Made by a program: the position numbers and the translations under genes. Below are positions 8,831 through 17,516 of a stretch of DNA of 64,000 nt, in pieces; within the stretch, counting starts at the first letter, position 1, and each line of letters begins with the position of its first letter. Under the pieces are notes generated by a model. The model did no database searches, was not told where the DNA came from, and saw nothing but the letters and a program-made list of their open reading frames with translations. The DNA comes from Mycobacterium sp. AT1 (GTDB taxonomy: Bacteria; Actinomycetota; Actinomycetes; Mycobacteriales; Mycobacteriaceae): assembly GCF_002043095.1 (NCBI RefSeq), contig NZ_MVOC01000010.1, positions 1-64,000 of the forward strand, given 5' to 3'.

Positions 8831-9628
8831 GTGCCGTCTAGCTACCAGTACCTGATCACCAGCGTCGAGGACGGGGTGGGAATCCTGCAGTTGAACCATC
8901 CGGAGAAGCGCAACGCACTGGGATGGGAGCTGCACCGGGAGATCATCGATGCTCTCGCAGGATGGGCGTATGACGACGAGGTGGCCGCCGTGCTGATCAT
9001 CGGCAACGAGGACTACTTCTGCGCGGGCTGGGCGCTGGATGTGCTGCAGGGGACCTCGGATTCGGATCGCACTGCGTTCACCGACCTGGCGCTACAGCTG
9101 ATGGTGGCCATCTACGACTATCGCAAGCCAACCGTTGCGGCCGTAGCCGGTGTTGCTCCCGGTTACGGCATGGACGTTGCGAACATGTGCGACATCACGG
9201 TGGCGTCGAAGAACGCGGCCTTCGGGTCCACCCAGGTGAAGTACGCGATGAACGGCTTCTACCACGGGATGCTGAGCAAGACGAATACCCAGCGGGCGCG
9301 CCGGATGCTGTTCACCGGTGACCCCATCACTGCCGAGGAGGCCTATCGGGTCGGTCTCGTCGACGAATTGGTGGAAGTCGGTGGTCTCCGAGATGCGGCG
9401 CTGACGCTGGCCAAGCAGATCGCCGAGAACGGCGCCGAGCTGACCACGGTGCTCAAGGAGGTCGCCCTGCGCACCCAGAACATGGACCACATCGGAGCGA
9501 CCGCGTACGAACTGCGGGTCACCCACGACTTGGTACAGCGCGGGTTGTTCACCCGCAAGATTGCCGATGGTCTGCAGCGGTTGAAGTCCGGCAGCAGCAA
9601 GGCGACGGAGCGACTAACCCGGACCTAG
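8831..9628 (+). CDS. Enoyl-CoA hydratase/isomerase family protein
   Basis: This 265-residue crotonase-fold protein has an N-terminal LQLNHPEKRNALGWEL, the first oxyanion strand YFCAGWALDVL and the second oxyanion loop VAGVAPGYGMDVANM. The catalytic glutamates of classical hydratases are not evident, so hydratase activity is not certain. Isomerase, hydrolase or retro-Claisen activity is possible. The GTG at 8831 fits the family N-terminus. It opens a same-strand operon with the SnoaL, TetR, SDR, second hydratase and P450 genes. Confidence 0.85.
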   Translation: MPSSYQYLITSVEDGVGILQLNHPEKRNALGWELHREIIDALAGWAYDDEVAAVLIIGNEDYFCAGWALDVLQGTSDSDRTAFTDLALQLMVAIYDYRKPTVAAVAGVAPGYGMDVANMCDITVASKNAAFGSTQVKYAMNGFYHGMLSKTNTQRARRMLFTGDPITAEEAYRVGLVDELVEVGGLRDAALTLAKQIAENGAELTTVLKEVALRTQNMDHIGATAYELRVTHDLVQRGLFTRKIADGLQRLKSGSSKATERLTRT

Positions 9629-9677
9629 CGTGTTCGATCCGATCCCGTCACCAATCTCGAACAGGAGCGTGAGCGCC

Positions 9678-10172
9678 ATGCAAGAGGCCGCCACACCAGT
9701 GACCGACGAGTTTCTCCGTGACTTCGCAAACCGTTGGTCGGATGCGTGGAACTCCCATGAGACGGGCCAGGTGTTGGATCTCCTGGATCCCGAAATCGTC
9801 TGGGAGGACACGGTGTTCTGGCCACGGGTGATCGAGGGTCGTGTCGGGGTGGGTGAGTACGTCGACACCATCTGGAAGGTCATGCCCGACGTGCGATTCG
9901 AGGAAGTCCAGTTCTTCTCGGCGGCGCGAGACGGCCGCGGACTCTTCTTGTTCGAACAGAGCGGAAGCGCACCGCCAAAAATCGGCACGAACAAGCGGTT
10001 CCGTGCCTACGGGTGCGACATCTTCCTGGGCTTTCGCGGCGGCAGGTTATCGCGCTACCTCGCCCAGTACGAGATCACCGAGATGATGCGCCAATATGGC
10101 GCGCTACCACCGCGGAACAACCAGATCGGCGGGACCTATCTACGCTCCTTGCTGAACGCTCCTTCTTCATAA
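9678..10172 (+). CDS. SnoaL-like / NTF2-fold protein
   Basis: This 164-residue protein of the SnoaL/polyketide-cyclase-like superfamily shows the pattern WSDAWNSHETGQVLDLLDPE and WEDTVFW, then GRVGVGEYVDTIWKVMPDV. The cone-shaped fold hosts many small-molecule isomerases and hydratases in sterol and terpenoid catabolism. The ATG at 9678 has AGGAG upstream; a GTG at 9630 is in frame but less well placed. The specific reaction is unknown. Confidence 0.75.
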   Translation: MQEAATPVTDEFLRDFANRWSDAWNSHETGQVLDLLDPEIVWEDTVFWPRVIEGRVGVGEYVDTIWKVMPDVRFEEVQFFSAARDGRGLFLFEQSGSAPPKIGTNKRFRAYGCDIFLGFRGGRLSRYLAQYEITEMMRQYGALPPRNNQIGGTYLRSLLNAPSS

Positions 10173-10195
10173 CCCACGTGTCGATCCGAGGTCCC

Positions 10196-10831
10196 ATGTC
10201 GAGTCAGAACGTGACACCACCGCCCACCTCGCGCCGCGAATTGCAACGCGCCGCATCGGTTGCGCGGATCGTCACTGCGGCTGAAGAATTGATGTCAGAA
10301 ACTGCCCACTTCGCCGACATCTCTGTCGAACAGGTGATTTCGCGTGCTGGAGCGTCCCGCTCGACCTTCTACTCCTACTTCGACGACATGGGGCACGTCC
10401 TTCGTGCGGTCGGTGAGGGAGTGGTTGGCGAGGTCGTCGACTCGGCACGGCAATGGATGGATCTCGACACCGACATCTCGCAACGACAGTTGGAGGTGAT
10501 CTTCACGGGACTGATCGCCACTTACCGACGGCGGGCCAAGCTGCTTGCAGCCCTGGCCGACGCGTCCACCTACGATGCCGGGGTTCGGGAAGAGTTCCAC
10601 GCGATGCTCTCCATCGGACACGTCGAACTGACCAAACACATACGTCGCGCCCAGAGCGCGGGTGTCGCCCGCGCCGATCTCGATCCGCAGGCCACCGCCG
10701 GATGGTTGGTGTGGATGATCGAACGTGGTCTGTACCAACAGGTTCGCCCCGCCGCCAAGAAGGATCTCCAGCGACATGCGGTGAGTTTGGCCTCGATCGT
10801 GTGGCACGCCCTGTACGCGCCGTCGCCGTGA
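10196..10831 (+). CDS. TetR-family transcriptional regulator
   Basis: This 211-residue protein has an N-terminal TetR HTH (AAEELMSETAHFADISVEQV then SRAGASRSTFYSYFDD) and a ligand domain ending in LVWMIERGLYQQVRP, a common TetR C-terminal pattern. It lies inside the operon it probably controls and overlaps the SDR start by 4 bp. A CoA thioester of the pathway substrate is the likely effector by analogy with similar mycobacterial regulators; this is inference. Confidence 0.88.
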   Translation: MSSQNVTPPPTSRRELQRAASVARIVTAAEELMSETAHFADISVEQVISRAGASRSTFYSYFDDMGHVLRAVGEGVVGEVVDSARQWMDLDTDISQRQLEVIFTGLIATYRRRAKLLAALADASTYDAGVREEFHAMLSIGHVELTKHIRRAQSAGVARADLDPQATAGWLVWMIERGLYQQVRPAAKKDLQRHAVSLASIVWHALYAPSP

Positions 10832-11778
10832 ACGCCGACTCGTCGGGTGAGCTTAGCGGCGTTGGCGCCATCGTCACGGGCTCCACCCGCGGCCTGGGTT
10901 TCGCGTTCGCCCGAGCCCTGCTCGACCAGGGCGCCAAAGTGGTGATCAACGGCAGGGACGAGGCGGCGTGCCAAGCGGCAGCCATGGAGTTGGATCCCGA
11001 TGGTGGATCAGTGCGCTACGTCGTCGGCGGGATCGAGGTGGAGTCGACCGCCGCGGCGCTGGTCCGCCAGTGCCAAGACGCCTTCGGGTGCGTCGGCTTC
11101 GTCGTCAACAATGCCGGGATCACTCGGGACCGGAGTCTGCTGCGGATGTCGGTCGACGACTTCGATGCCGTGGTCGCGGTGCATTTGCGAGGGACCTGGT
11201 TGATGTGTCGCGCTGCTGCGTCGGCGATGAAGGACACCGGCGGTGCGATCCTCAATCTGACTTCGGGGAGCGCCCTGTACGGGTTGGTCGGCCAGAGCAA
11301 CTATGCGGCAGCCAAGGGTGGTGTCACCGCGCTCACCCGCGCGCTGTCGGTCGAACTCGAACGTTTCGGCATTCGTGTCAACGCGCTGTATCCCGTTGCT
11401 GCCACCGACATGACGACGCCACTGGTCGATGCCACCGGCGGAGTGGACAGCCCGTTCACCGATGCGTTCGGCGATCCCGCTCACGTCGCCAAGGTCGTCG
11501 CCGCCCTGGCCGGGGACCGCACGTCGCAGATCACCGGGCAGGTCATCGCGTTCGACGGCACCGAACTTGCACTCTGGAGCCACCCCGAACAGCTCGTGCG
11601 AATCGCTCATGGCGCGCCGTGGTCCGCGGCGCAGATCGACGCTGCCATGTGCGCGGTGGCTGACCAACGCGCACCGCTGCATCCCGACACCATCGGGAGC
11701 CTCACGCGTTCACTGATGGCTCAGAAGCCCCAACCACGCCCCACGAGGGCCAACCCCGAAAGAAAGTCGCAGCCATGA
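10828..11778 (+). CDS. Short-chain dehydrogenase/reductase
   Basis: This 316-residue SDR has the nucleotide-binding motif TGSTRGLG, the NNAG motif and the catalytic set S...Y159-xxx-K163 (SNYAAAKGG). It starts at GTG 10828 inside the TetR stop and overlaps the next hydratase gene by 4 bp. A C-terminal extension of about 60 residues (HPEQLVRIAHGAPWSAAQID and onward) is longer than the classical 250-residue SDR and is of the kind seen in dehydrogenases of multi-step CoA pathways. It probably oxidises a 3-hydroxyacyl or ring hydroxyl group. Confidence 0.88.
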   Translation: MNADSSGELSGVGAIVTGSTRGLGFAFARALLDQGAKVVINGRDEAACQAAAMELDPDGGSVRYVVGGIEVESTAAALVRQCQDAFGCVGFVVNNAGITRDRSLLRMSVDDFDAVVAVHLRGTWLMCRAAASAMKDTGGAILNLTSGSALYGLVGQSNYAAAKGGVTALTRALSVELERFGIRVNALYPVAATDMTTPLVDATGGVDSPFTDAFGDPAHVAKVVAALAGDRTSQITGQVIAFDGTELALWSHPEQLVRIAHGAPWSAAQIDAAMCAVADQRAPLHPDTIGSLTRSLMAQKPQPRPTRANPERKSQP

Positions 11779-12578
11779 CGGACTTCACCGACATCACCAC
11801 GAGTGTCACCGATGGAATCGGCACCATCACCTTCAACCGCCCCGACCGTCGAAACGCACTGACACCCAAGCTCTTTCGAGATCTGACCGAGTGCCTCATC
11901 AATTGGCGCAACGACGACACCGTTGCCGTCGTCATCGTCACCGGTGGTGATCGATGGTTCAGCGCCGGTCTGGATCTGCAGCTGCAGTCCTCGTTCACCG
12001 ACGACACCCGATTCGACTACGGAGACCTGTGTCTACGCGCCTACGGTCAACTCCTCGACTACCCCAAGCCGACCATCGCCGCCATCTCGGGCCCCGCACT
12101 CGGAGGTGGGCTCGACATCGCGGTGTTCTGCGACATCCGCATCGGAGCCCGTGGATCATTCTTTGGGTATCCCCAGGTCAAATTCGGCCTCACACCATAC
12201 TTTTCGCCGCTGTGGAAGATCGTCGGCCTCAGTCAAGCGAAGCTCCTGACCCTCTCTGGGCAACGGATCGACGATGACGAGGCACTGCGCATCGGTCTCG
12301 TCGACCGCCTCGTCGCCGACGGCACCGCGGTTGCCGCCGCCACCGACCTGGCCGGCGAGATCGCCGAGACCACCGTGAAGTCCGCGATGTTCAACAAGGA
12401 ACTGATGCTGCGCTCACCGGCGATGGACCCGATCAGCGCGCTGTCATTCGAAACCAGCATGTATCGCGAGGTGATCTGGCATCCCGACGTCACCGAGCGG
12501 ATGAACGCAGCGTTCGCCAGGGTGACCAAGTCCGGGGTAGCGGCCCAAACGCCACACCCGAGACCGGCAGCCGACTGA
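11775..12578 (+). CDS. Enoyl-CoA hydratase/isomerase family protein
   Basis: This 267-residue crotonase-fold protein has TFNRPDRRNALTPKLFRDL at the N-terminus, WFSAGLDLQLQ for the first oxyanion strand and ISGPALGGGLDIAVF for the second. It is translationally coupled to the SDR (ATGA overlap) and precedes the P450. It is clearly different from the hydratase at 8.8 kb, so two distinct CoA-thioester steps are likely in the pathway. Confidence 0.87.
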   Translation: MTDFTDITTSVTDGIGTITFNRPDRRNALTPKLFRDLTECLINWRNDDTVAVVIVTGGDRWFSAGLDLQLQSSFTDDTRFDYGDLCLRAYGQLLDYPKPTIAAISGPALGGGLDIAVFCDIRIGARGSFFGYPQVKFGLTPYFSPLWKIVGLSQAKLLTLSGQRIDDDEALRIGLVDRLVADGTAVAAATDLAGEIAETTVKSAMFNKELMLRSPAMDPISALSFETSMYREVIWHPDVTERMNAAFARVTKSGVAAQTPHPRPAAD

Positions 12579-12616
12579 ACTTGCCCGCACCCATCGCCAC
12601 CCGAACAGGACCGCAC

Positions 12617-14107
12617 ATGGCATCGATTCGCACCTCCGAGTATCTGCTCGATCAGGCCCAGCGAAGGCTCCTGCCGACGATCAACACCATCCCCGGGATG
12701 GGCCTGCTCGAGAAGCAGCTACTCAAACGCGAGTGGAAGGAGATCGTCCTGGCGGACCCACCTCCGGGAAGTGGCATGGAACCGGTGCGCGGCGACACGG
12801 GACTTCCCGTGCTCGGCCACCTGATCGAGATGTTCCGCGGAGGCCCCGAGTATGCGCTGCACCTCTATCGCACGAAGGGCCCGGTTCTCTACCTGCCCTC
12901 GCCCGCCCTTCCCGCCGTCGTGGCGCTGGGGCCCGACGCCACCCAAGCGGTGTTCTCCAACCGAAACAAGGATTACTCCCAAAAGGGTTGGCAGTACGTC
13001 ATCGGTCCGTTCTTCACACGCGGGCTGATGCTGCTGGACTTCGATGAACACATGCAGCACCGCCGAATCATGCAGGAGGCGTTCACCAGGACCCGCCTGG
13101 CCGGGTACGTCGAGCTCATCGACGCCGTCGTCTCGAAGGCGGTGGCGAACGATCTGCCGGCCGACGATCCGCGGTTCCTCTTCCATCCGGCGATGAAGGA
13201 ACTCACCCTGGACATCGCATCGATGGTGTTCATGGGTCACGAACCAGGAACCGACCGTGAACTGCTGTCGACGGTCAATCGTGCGTTCACGACGACTACC
13301 CGCTCGGGTGGCGCCGTTCTACGCTTCAGCGTCCCACCGTTCAAGTGGTGGAGGGGAATTCGAGCGCGCAAGGTGCTCGAGACGTACTTCGCCGAGCGAG
13401 TAAGAGAGCGGCGCAACGCCGAGGGCACCGACATGCTCACCGTGCTCTGCCATACCCAGGACGAGGACGGCAACGGTTTCACCGACGAGGACATCGTCAA
13501 CCACATGATCTTCGTGATGATGGCCGCGCACGACACGTCGACGTCCACCCTGTCGACCATGGCCTATTACCTTGCCGCCCATCCGGAATGGCAAGATCGC
13601 GCCCGCGAGGAGTCCGATCGTCTTGGTGAGGGGCCCCTGGACATCGAGGCGTTGGAAAAGCTGGAGACGCTCGATCTGGTCATGAACGAGTCGCTGCGCT
13701 TGGTCACGCCGTTGCCGCTCAACGTTCGTCAAACCGTCCGCGACACGGAACTACTCGGCCACTATCTCCCAGCCGGCACCAACGTCGTGACATGGCCGTC
13801 GATGAATCACAAGCTTTCCGAGTTGTGGTCCGATCCCGATGCATTCGATCCTGACCGCTTCGCCGAACCCCGCAACGAACACAAGGGACACCGGTATGCG
13901 TTTGCGCCATTCGGAGGCGGCTCGCACAAGTGCATCGGAATGGTCTTTGGCCAACTCGAGGTCAAGACGGTGATGCACCGCCTCCTTCGCCGCTACCGCA
14001 TCGAGCTCATACGCCCGGGGTATCAAGCGGCGTGGGACTACGGCGGCATGCCCGTTCCGAAGGACGGCATGCCCGTCGTCCTGAAGCCGTTAAGTCGATC
14101 GCGCTAG
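12617..14107 (+). CDS. Cytochrome P450
   Basis: This 496-residue P450 has the I-helix oxygen-activation motif AAHDTSTS, the K-helix ExxR in NESLRL and the heme-binding loop FGGGSHKCIG with proximal cysteine C439. The N-terminus is longer than in soluble bacterial P450s such as CYP125 but has no membrane anchor. The ATG at 12617 with AGGA upstream is preferred to a TTG at 12581. Lying at the end of a CoA-catabolic operon, it probably hydroxylates the lipophilic substrate. No ferredoxin gene is adjacent. Confidence 0.93.
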   Translation: MASIRTSEYLLDQAQRRLLPTINTIPGMGLLEKQLLKREWKEIVLADPPPGSGMEPVRGDTGLPVLGHLIEMFRGGPEYALHLYRTKGPVLYLPSPALPAVVALGPDATQAVFSNRNKDYSQKGWQYVIGPFFTRGLMLLDFDEHMQHRRIMQEAFTRTRLAGYVELIDAVVSKAVANDLPADDPRFLFHPAMKELTLDIASMVFMGHEPGTDRELLSTVNRAFTTTTRSGGAVLRFSVPPFKWWRGIRARKVLETYFAERVRERRNAEGTDMLTVLCHTQDEDGNGFTDEDIVNHMIFVMMAAHDTSTSTLSTMAYYLAAHPEWQDRAREESDRLGEGPLDIEALEKLETLDLVMNESLRLVTPLPLNVRQTVRDTELLGHYLPAGTNVVTWPSMNHKLSELWSDPDAFDPDRFAEPRNEHKGHRYAFAPFGGGSHKCIGMVFGQLEVKTVMHRLLRRYRIELIRPGYQAAWDYGGMPVPKDGMPVVLKPLSRSR

Positions 14108-14184
14108 TATGTCAGCGATCGATTTGGTTGAAAGCCGTTGAACAACAGTGATTCTGCGTGGCGCCGCGAGACAATGGAATATGA

Positions 14185-14634
14185 ATGAACGATGATCTAG
14201 CCGAGTTCATCAACACTGCGATGGAAGAAACGATACCCACCGCGTTCCAGATGGGCGTGCACGTGGTTGAAGCACGGCGCGGCTTCGCTTCCGCCACGGT
14301 TCCGTTGGAAGGAAACGGTAATCACTTCGGTGTCGTGTACGCCGGTGTCCAGTTCACGGTTGCCGAGATCTTGGGTGGGATCATCGCGCTTGCGACCTTC
14401 GACACCGCGAAGTTCTTCCCCTTGGTCAAAGGTTTCGACATCGAATTCACATCGATGGCCAAGAGCGAGCTACATGCCGAGGCGTCACTCGATCCGTCCG
14501 TCATCGCCGATGTCGAGGCGACTGCCGAGCTGACAGGAAGGGCCGACTTCACCCTGACGGCGGTGGTGAAGGATTCGAATGACGAAGTGGTCGCGACGAC
14601 TTTGGGCCGATACCAACTGCGTTCTCACCGATGA
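14185..14634 (+). CDS. PaaI/YiiD-type hotdog-fold thioesterase
   Basis: This 149-residue protein has the hotdog pattern of DUF4442/PaaI thioesterases: a central helix GVVYAGVQFTVAEILGGI, the strand KGFDIEFTSMAKSELHAEAS and a final strand VATTLGRYQLR. It probably hydrolyses an acyl-CoA. It starts 77 bp after the P450 on the same strand, so it may belong to that operon or have its own promoter. Confidence 0.72.
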   Translation: MNDDLAEFINTAMEETIPTAFQMGVHVVEARRGFASATVPLEGNGNHFGVVYAGVQFTVAEILGGIIALATFDTAKFFPLVKGFDIEFTSMAKSELHAEASLDPSVIADVEATAELTGRADFTLTAVVKDSNDEVVATTLGRYQLRSHR

Positions 14635-14686
14635 CGTACGTGCCTGTCCCACGTCCACGTCGATCACGTGGCTCGGAGTTGAGCGT

Positions 14687-14812
14687 CTAGGTAGCGAACA
14701 GGCGGGTCGCGCGGGTTTCGTGACGCATTCCGCTGATCTTCAGGGCGGGGGCGACGCTGTACACGTCCGCCGTCGTGCGGTCGCAGGCCTGACGCGCGAG
14801 CTCGGTCGGCAT
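14687..14812 (-). other. Coding-like 41-codon minus-strand frame (gene tail?)
   Basis: In the otherwise gene-free 14635-15061 gap this frame begins MPTELARQACDRTTAD and ends RATRLFAT. Third codon positions are almost all G or C, as in real genes here, while the codons just upstream are less biased. That looks like the surviving 3' end of a gene rather than a chance frame. I do not recognise the family. Confidence 0.3.
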
Positions 14813-14950
14813 CGGCCACCCTGCGGGCCTGGATCCATTGGCTGTGCAGGGGTAACGATTGCGCCTGGTCCGGGCCGCTTGGGGCGGCGACGGCCCGGAA
14901 GACGTCGGGTCGCGTCAGCGCGCATTACGATGCCACCGCCCGGAAGCCGG

Positions 14951-14971
14951 CCGCCGCCGCCGCCGCCGCCG
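14951..14971. repeat. (CCG)7 trinucleotide run
   Basis: Seven perfect CCG units lie in the gap between the thioesterase and the universal stress protein. The run is slippage-prone. No function is evident and no confident gene crosses it. Confidence 0.8.
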
Positions 14972-15061
14972 CGGGCAGCTGATGGCCCAGCTCCGTCATG
15001 ACCCTCGCCCCAGCGGTCTTGGCTTCGCCGAGCCGAGCAGACGCCCGGCCATGACCAGAAG

Positions 15062-15922
15062 TCACGCCGACGGGCTGGCGTCCTCGCCTGGCGTCACCAC
15101 GATCGGAACCTGTAGGACCCGCAGGATCCTGGCGGCGGTCGAACCGATGAACAGTCGGCGAGGCGGGGCCAGTCGACTCGACCCGAGCATCAGCAGATCG
15201 CCGGGCTCCCAATCGAGCCCTTCGACGGCTGCCTCTACCGTGTCGCCGTCGGCGACGACCGCAGTGACGGCGGCGCCATCCGGTAGTACTGACTTCGCGG
15301 ATTCCAGTGTGGCGTAGGCGTGTTCGCGAGCAGCCTCGAGGCCCTTCTCGCCGTGCTCGTCGAGCGCCACCAGAGAGACCAGTCGTAGAGGTGCCCCGGT
15401 AGCCCGGCTCGCCAACACCGCAGTGTCGAGCAACCGAGCCGCGCCGGGGCGATCCCCGACCGCGCAGGTGACGCGTTGGATGCGCTCAACCTCGGAGTGC
15501 CGGGTACCTCGCGGCGCCACCGCGACCGGCACGGGCGCAGAGTGCAGGAGGTCGTCGACGAATGAGCCGAGCGCCAAGCTGCCGGCCAGACCGCCACCGG
15601 ATCCACCGACGACGAGTGCCTCGGCGCCCAGCTTGAGTGCTTCCTCGCCGAGCGTTTCGGCGACCGACTCTCCGATGACCACCTCGGCCCCGGCCGTGAC
15701 GTCCTCGGGCACCAGGCGCATGGCGTCGTCGAGCCATGCCGAGCCCTGTCCGGCGAGCACGTCGTGAAATTTGTCGGCCGTCACGCGGGGAGTGGTCACG
15801 TCGTCGGGGGACAGCACCATCCGCAGTTCCAGTTCGGCGCCAAGGGTGCGGGCGAGCCGGACCCCAAGTGCCAGGGCATCGGCACCGCCAGCGGTCGCGA
15901 GATAACCGACGACGAGCTTCAC
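15062..15922 (-). CDS. Universal stress protein, two Usp domains
   Basis: This 286-residue protein is a tandem Usp. The first domain begins MKLVVGYLATAGGADAL and ends VGGSGGGLAGSLALGS and PVPVAVAP. The second ends LLMLGSSRLAPPRRLFIGST and VPIVVTPG. The G-2x-G-9x-G(S/T) ATP-binding pattern is clear in both. Its start overlaps the stop of the APC permease by 4 bp. Permease-plus-Usp pairs are common in actinobacteria, where the Usp is thought to tune the transporter. That role is inferred. Confidence 0.85.
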   Translation of the reverse strand: MKLVVGYLATAGGADALALGVRLARTLGAELELRMVLSPDDVTTPRVTADKFHDVLAGQGSAWLDDAMRLVPEDVTAGAEVVIGESVAETLGEEALKLGAEALVVGGSGGGLAGSLALGSFVDDLLHSAPVPVAVAPRGTRHSEVERIQRVTCAVGDRPGAARLLDTAVLASRATGAPLRLVSLVALDEHGEKGLEAAREHAYATLESAKSVLPDGAAVTAVVADGDTVEAAVEGLDWEPGDLLMLGSSRLAPPRRLFIGSTAARILRVLQVPIVVTPGEDASPSA

Positions 15923-17337
15923 TTGTCTCCACCTCTCCTGCGGTGCTCGACGTGCTCGATCGGCGTGCCCTCCTCGGCCAGGGTCTCCTCTTCGATTCTA
16001 ATCGTGAGCGGCTTGCGCAACCCGCGGGTGACGTACACCAGCAGTACGAGGCCTATGACGAACCAAATGGCGCCGTAGAGAAGGGCATCGAAGTGCAGGT
16101 TCAGCCACAGCACCACTGTCAGGGACATGCCGATGACGGGTAGCACGATGTTGGTGAAGATCTCGACCGGCGTGTTCCGCTTCTTCAGATGCACGGCGAA
16201 GTACAGGAGCACGGTCAGGTTGACGACGGTGAAGGCGATGAGGGCGCCGAAATTGATCATCGCCGAGACGAATTCGAGCGTGAACCTGAATGCCAGCAGC
16301 GACACGGCCCCGACGATCAGCACGGCGTGCAGCGGGGTGAGAAACCTCGGGTGGATGTAGGACAGGAAGCGTGGGATGCGCCCCGTCTGATTGCGGGCCA
16401 TCACGTAGATCATGCGGGAGACGCTGGCGTGGGAGGACAGGCTCGACGCGAACATGGCCGCCAACGCAGCCGAGACGAACAGGATCTTGAAGAACTCTCC
16501 ACCCACCTTCAGTGCGAGCTCCGGCAGTGTGTCGTCGGTGACCTCGAAGCCGTCGAGCGTGGGGAAGGCGCTCTGGGCGAACCACGCACCGACCAGGAAG
16601 ATCGCGCCGCCGATGAGGAGGGCCAGAACGATGGCCTTCGGGACGGTATTCGGCGTCTTCGCCTCTTCGCTGTACATCGTGATCGCGTCGAACCCGATGA
16701 ACGAGAAGCACACCACGGTGGCGCCGGCGATGACAGCCCCCATGTCCACGCCGGCGTGATACAGCGGTTCGAGCGTCAGCGCGGTGCCCTGGCCAAGGCC
16801 GCGCGACAACGACAGATACGTCAGGACGACGAACGCGCCGATGAGCACCGTCTGGAAGACGACGAGCACTCCGTTGATGTTCGACGTGCCCTTGATGCTC
16901 CAGCAGTTGAGCGCGGTGACGATTGCCACGTAGACGAGGACGAAGATCCAGGACGGAGCGTCGGGGAAGAACGACTCGAAGTAAATCCGCCCGATGACCG
17001 CGTTGACCATCGGCAACAGCAGATAGTCGAGCAACGAGGACCACCCGACGAGGAAGCCGACGTTGGGGTGGATGACCTCCGATGCATACGTGAAGGCCGA
17101 CCCCGCCGAGGGGAAGACTCGGGTCATCCGTCCGTAGCTGAGCGCGGTGAACACCATGGCGACGAGCGCGACGATGTAGGCGAGCGGAACGACGCCGTTC
17201 GTCTCCTCCGACACGATGCCGAACGTGTCGAAGACGGTCATGGGGGTCATGTAGCCGAGGCCAAGCCCGACGATCGCCCAAAGTCCGAGTGATCGCGACA
17301 GGTGAGACGTTGCGGCTGGTGCCGTGTTCTGTTGCAC
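15919..17337 (-). CDS. APC-superfamily amino acid/amine permease
   Basis: This 472-residue protein has about twelve hydrophobic segments and the APC hallmarks: GLGLGYMTPMTVFDTFGIV in TM1, FPSAGSAFTYASEVIHP and CFSFIGFDAITMYSEEAKTP. It resembles putrescine/GABA-type importers, but substrate assignment is uncertain. The start is GTG 17337, preceded by GAAAGG. A copy of the cluster's 14-bp operator covers this start codon. It is transcribed towards the Usp gene. Confidence 0.87.
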   Translation of the reverse strand: MQQNTAPAATSHLSRSLGLWAIVGLGLGYMTPMTVFDTFGIVSEETNGVVPLAYIVALVAMVFTALSYGRMTRVFPSAGSAFTYASEVIHPNVGFLVGWSSLLDYLLLPMVNAVIGRIYFESFFPDAPSWIFVLVYVAIVTALNCWSIKGTSNINGVLVVFQTVLIGAFVVLTYLSLSRGLGQGTALTLEPLYHAGVDMGAVIAGATVVCFSFIGFDAITMYSEEAKTPNTVPKAIVLALLIGGAIFLVGAWFAQSAFPTLDGFEVTDDTLPELALKVGGEFFKILFVSAALAAMFASSLSSHASVSRMIYVMARNQTGRIPRFLSYIHPRFLTPLHAVLIVGAVSLLAFRFTLEFVSAMINFGALIAFTVVNLTVLLYFAVHLKKRNTPVEIFTNIVLPVIGMSLTVVLWLNLHFDALLYGAIWFVIGLVLLVYVTRGLRKPLTIRIEEETLAEEGTPIEHVEHRRRGGDK

Positions 17338-17343
17338 GCGAGA
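17330..17343 (-). promoter_or_regulatory. GntR-type operator copy at the APC permease start
   Basis: Read on the minus strand the site is TCTCGCGTGCAACA, matching 11 of 14 positions of the perfect palindrome TGTTGCATGCAACA found at 21066-21079. The half-site TGCAACA is fully conserved and the GTG start lies inside the box. Confidence 0.5.
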
Positions 17344-17444
17344 ACCTTTCGTCGACCATCGGGAAGGTCCCGCGTCGCCCCCGGGGGTGGCGGTCGGGTT
17401 CCCAGACGGACACCCTATCCACTAGGGGACACTGGCCGAACGTT

Positions 17445-17460
17445 TCGGAAGACTTTCCGA
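17445..17460. promoter_or_regulatory. Inverted repeat upstream of the APC permease
   Basis: TCGGAA-N4-TTCCGA is a perfect 6-bp inverted repeat about 110 bases upstream of the permease start, in the 179-bp gap after the GntR gene. It may be a second regulator site; no promoter hexamers are convincingly attached to it. Confidence 0.3.
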
Positions 17461-17516
17461 ATTACGGGGCGGCCTGAATCCCTGCGCGCTGGCGCCGGAA
17501 GAACGCGCCCTCAGCC

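Noticed and set aside
14635..15061. Possible CRISPR-like repeat because of repetitive GC-rich sequence
   Set aside because: It is a simple CCG run; no spaced repeats are present. No CRISPR array was seen anywhere in the window.
16189..17292. Plus-strand open frame of 367 codons
   Set aside because: Antisense shadow of the APC permease, low complexity, no ribosome site.
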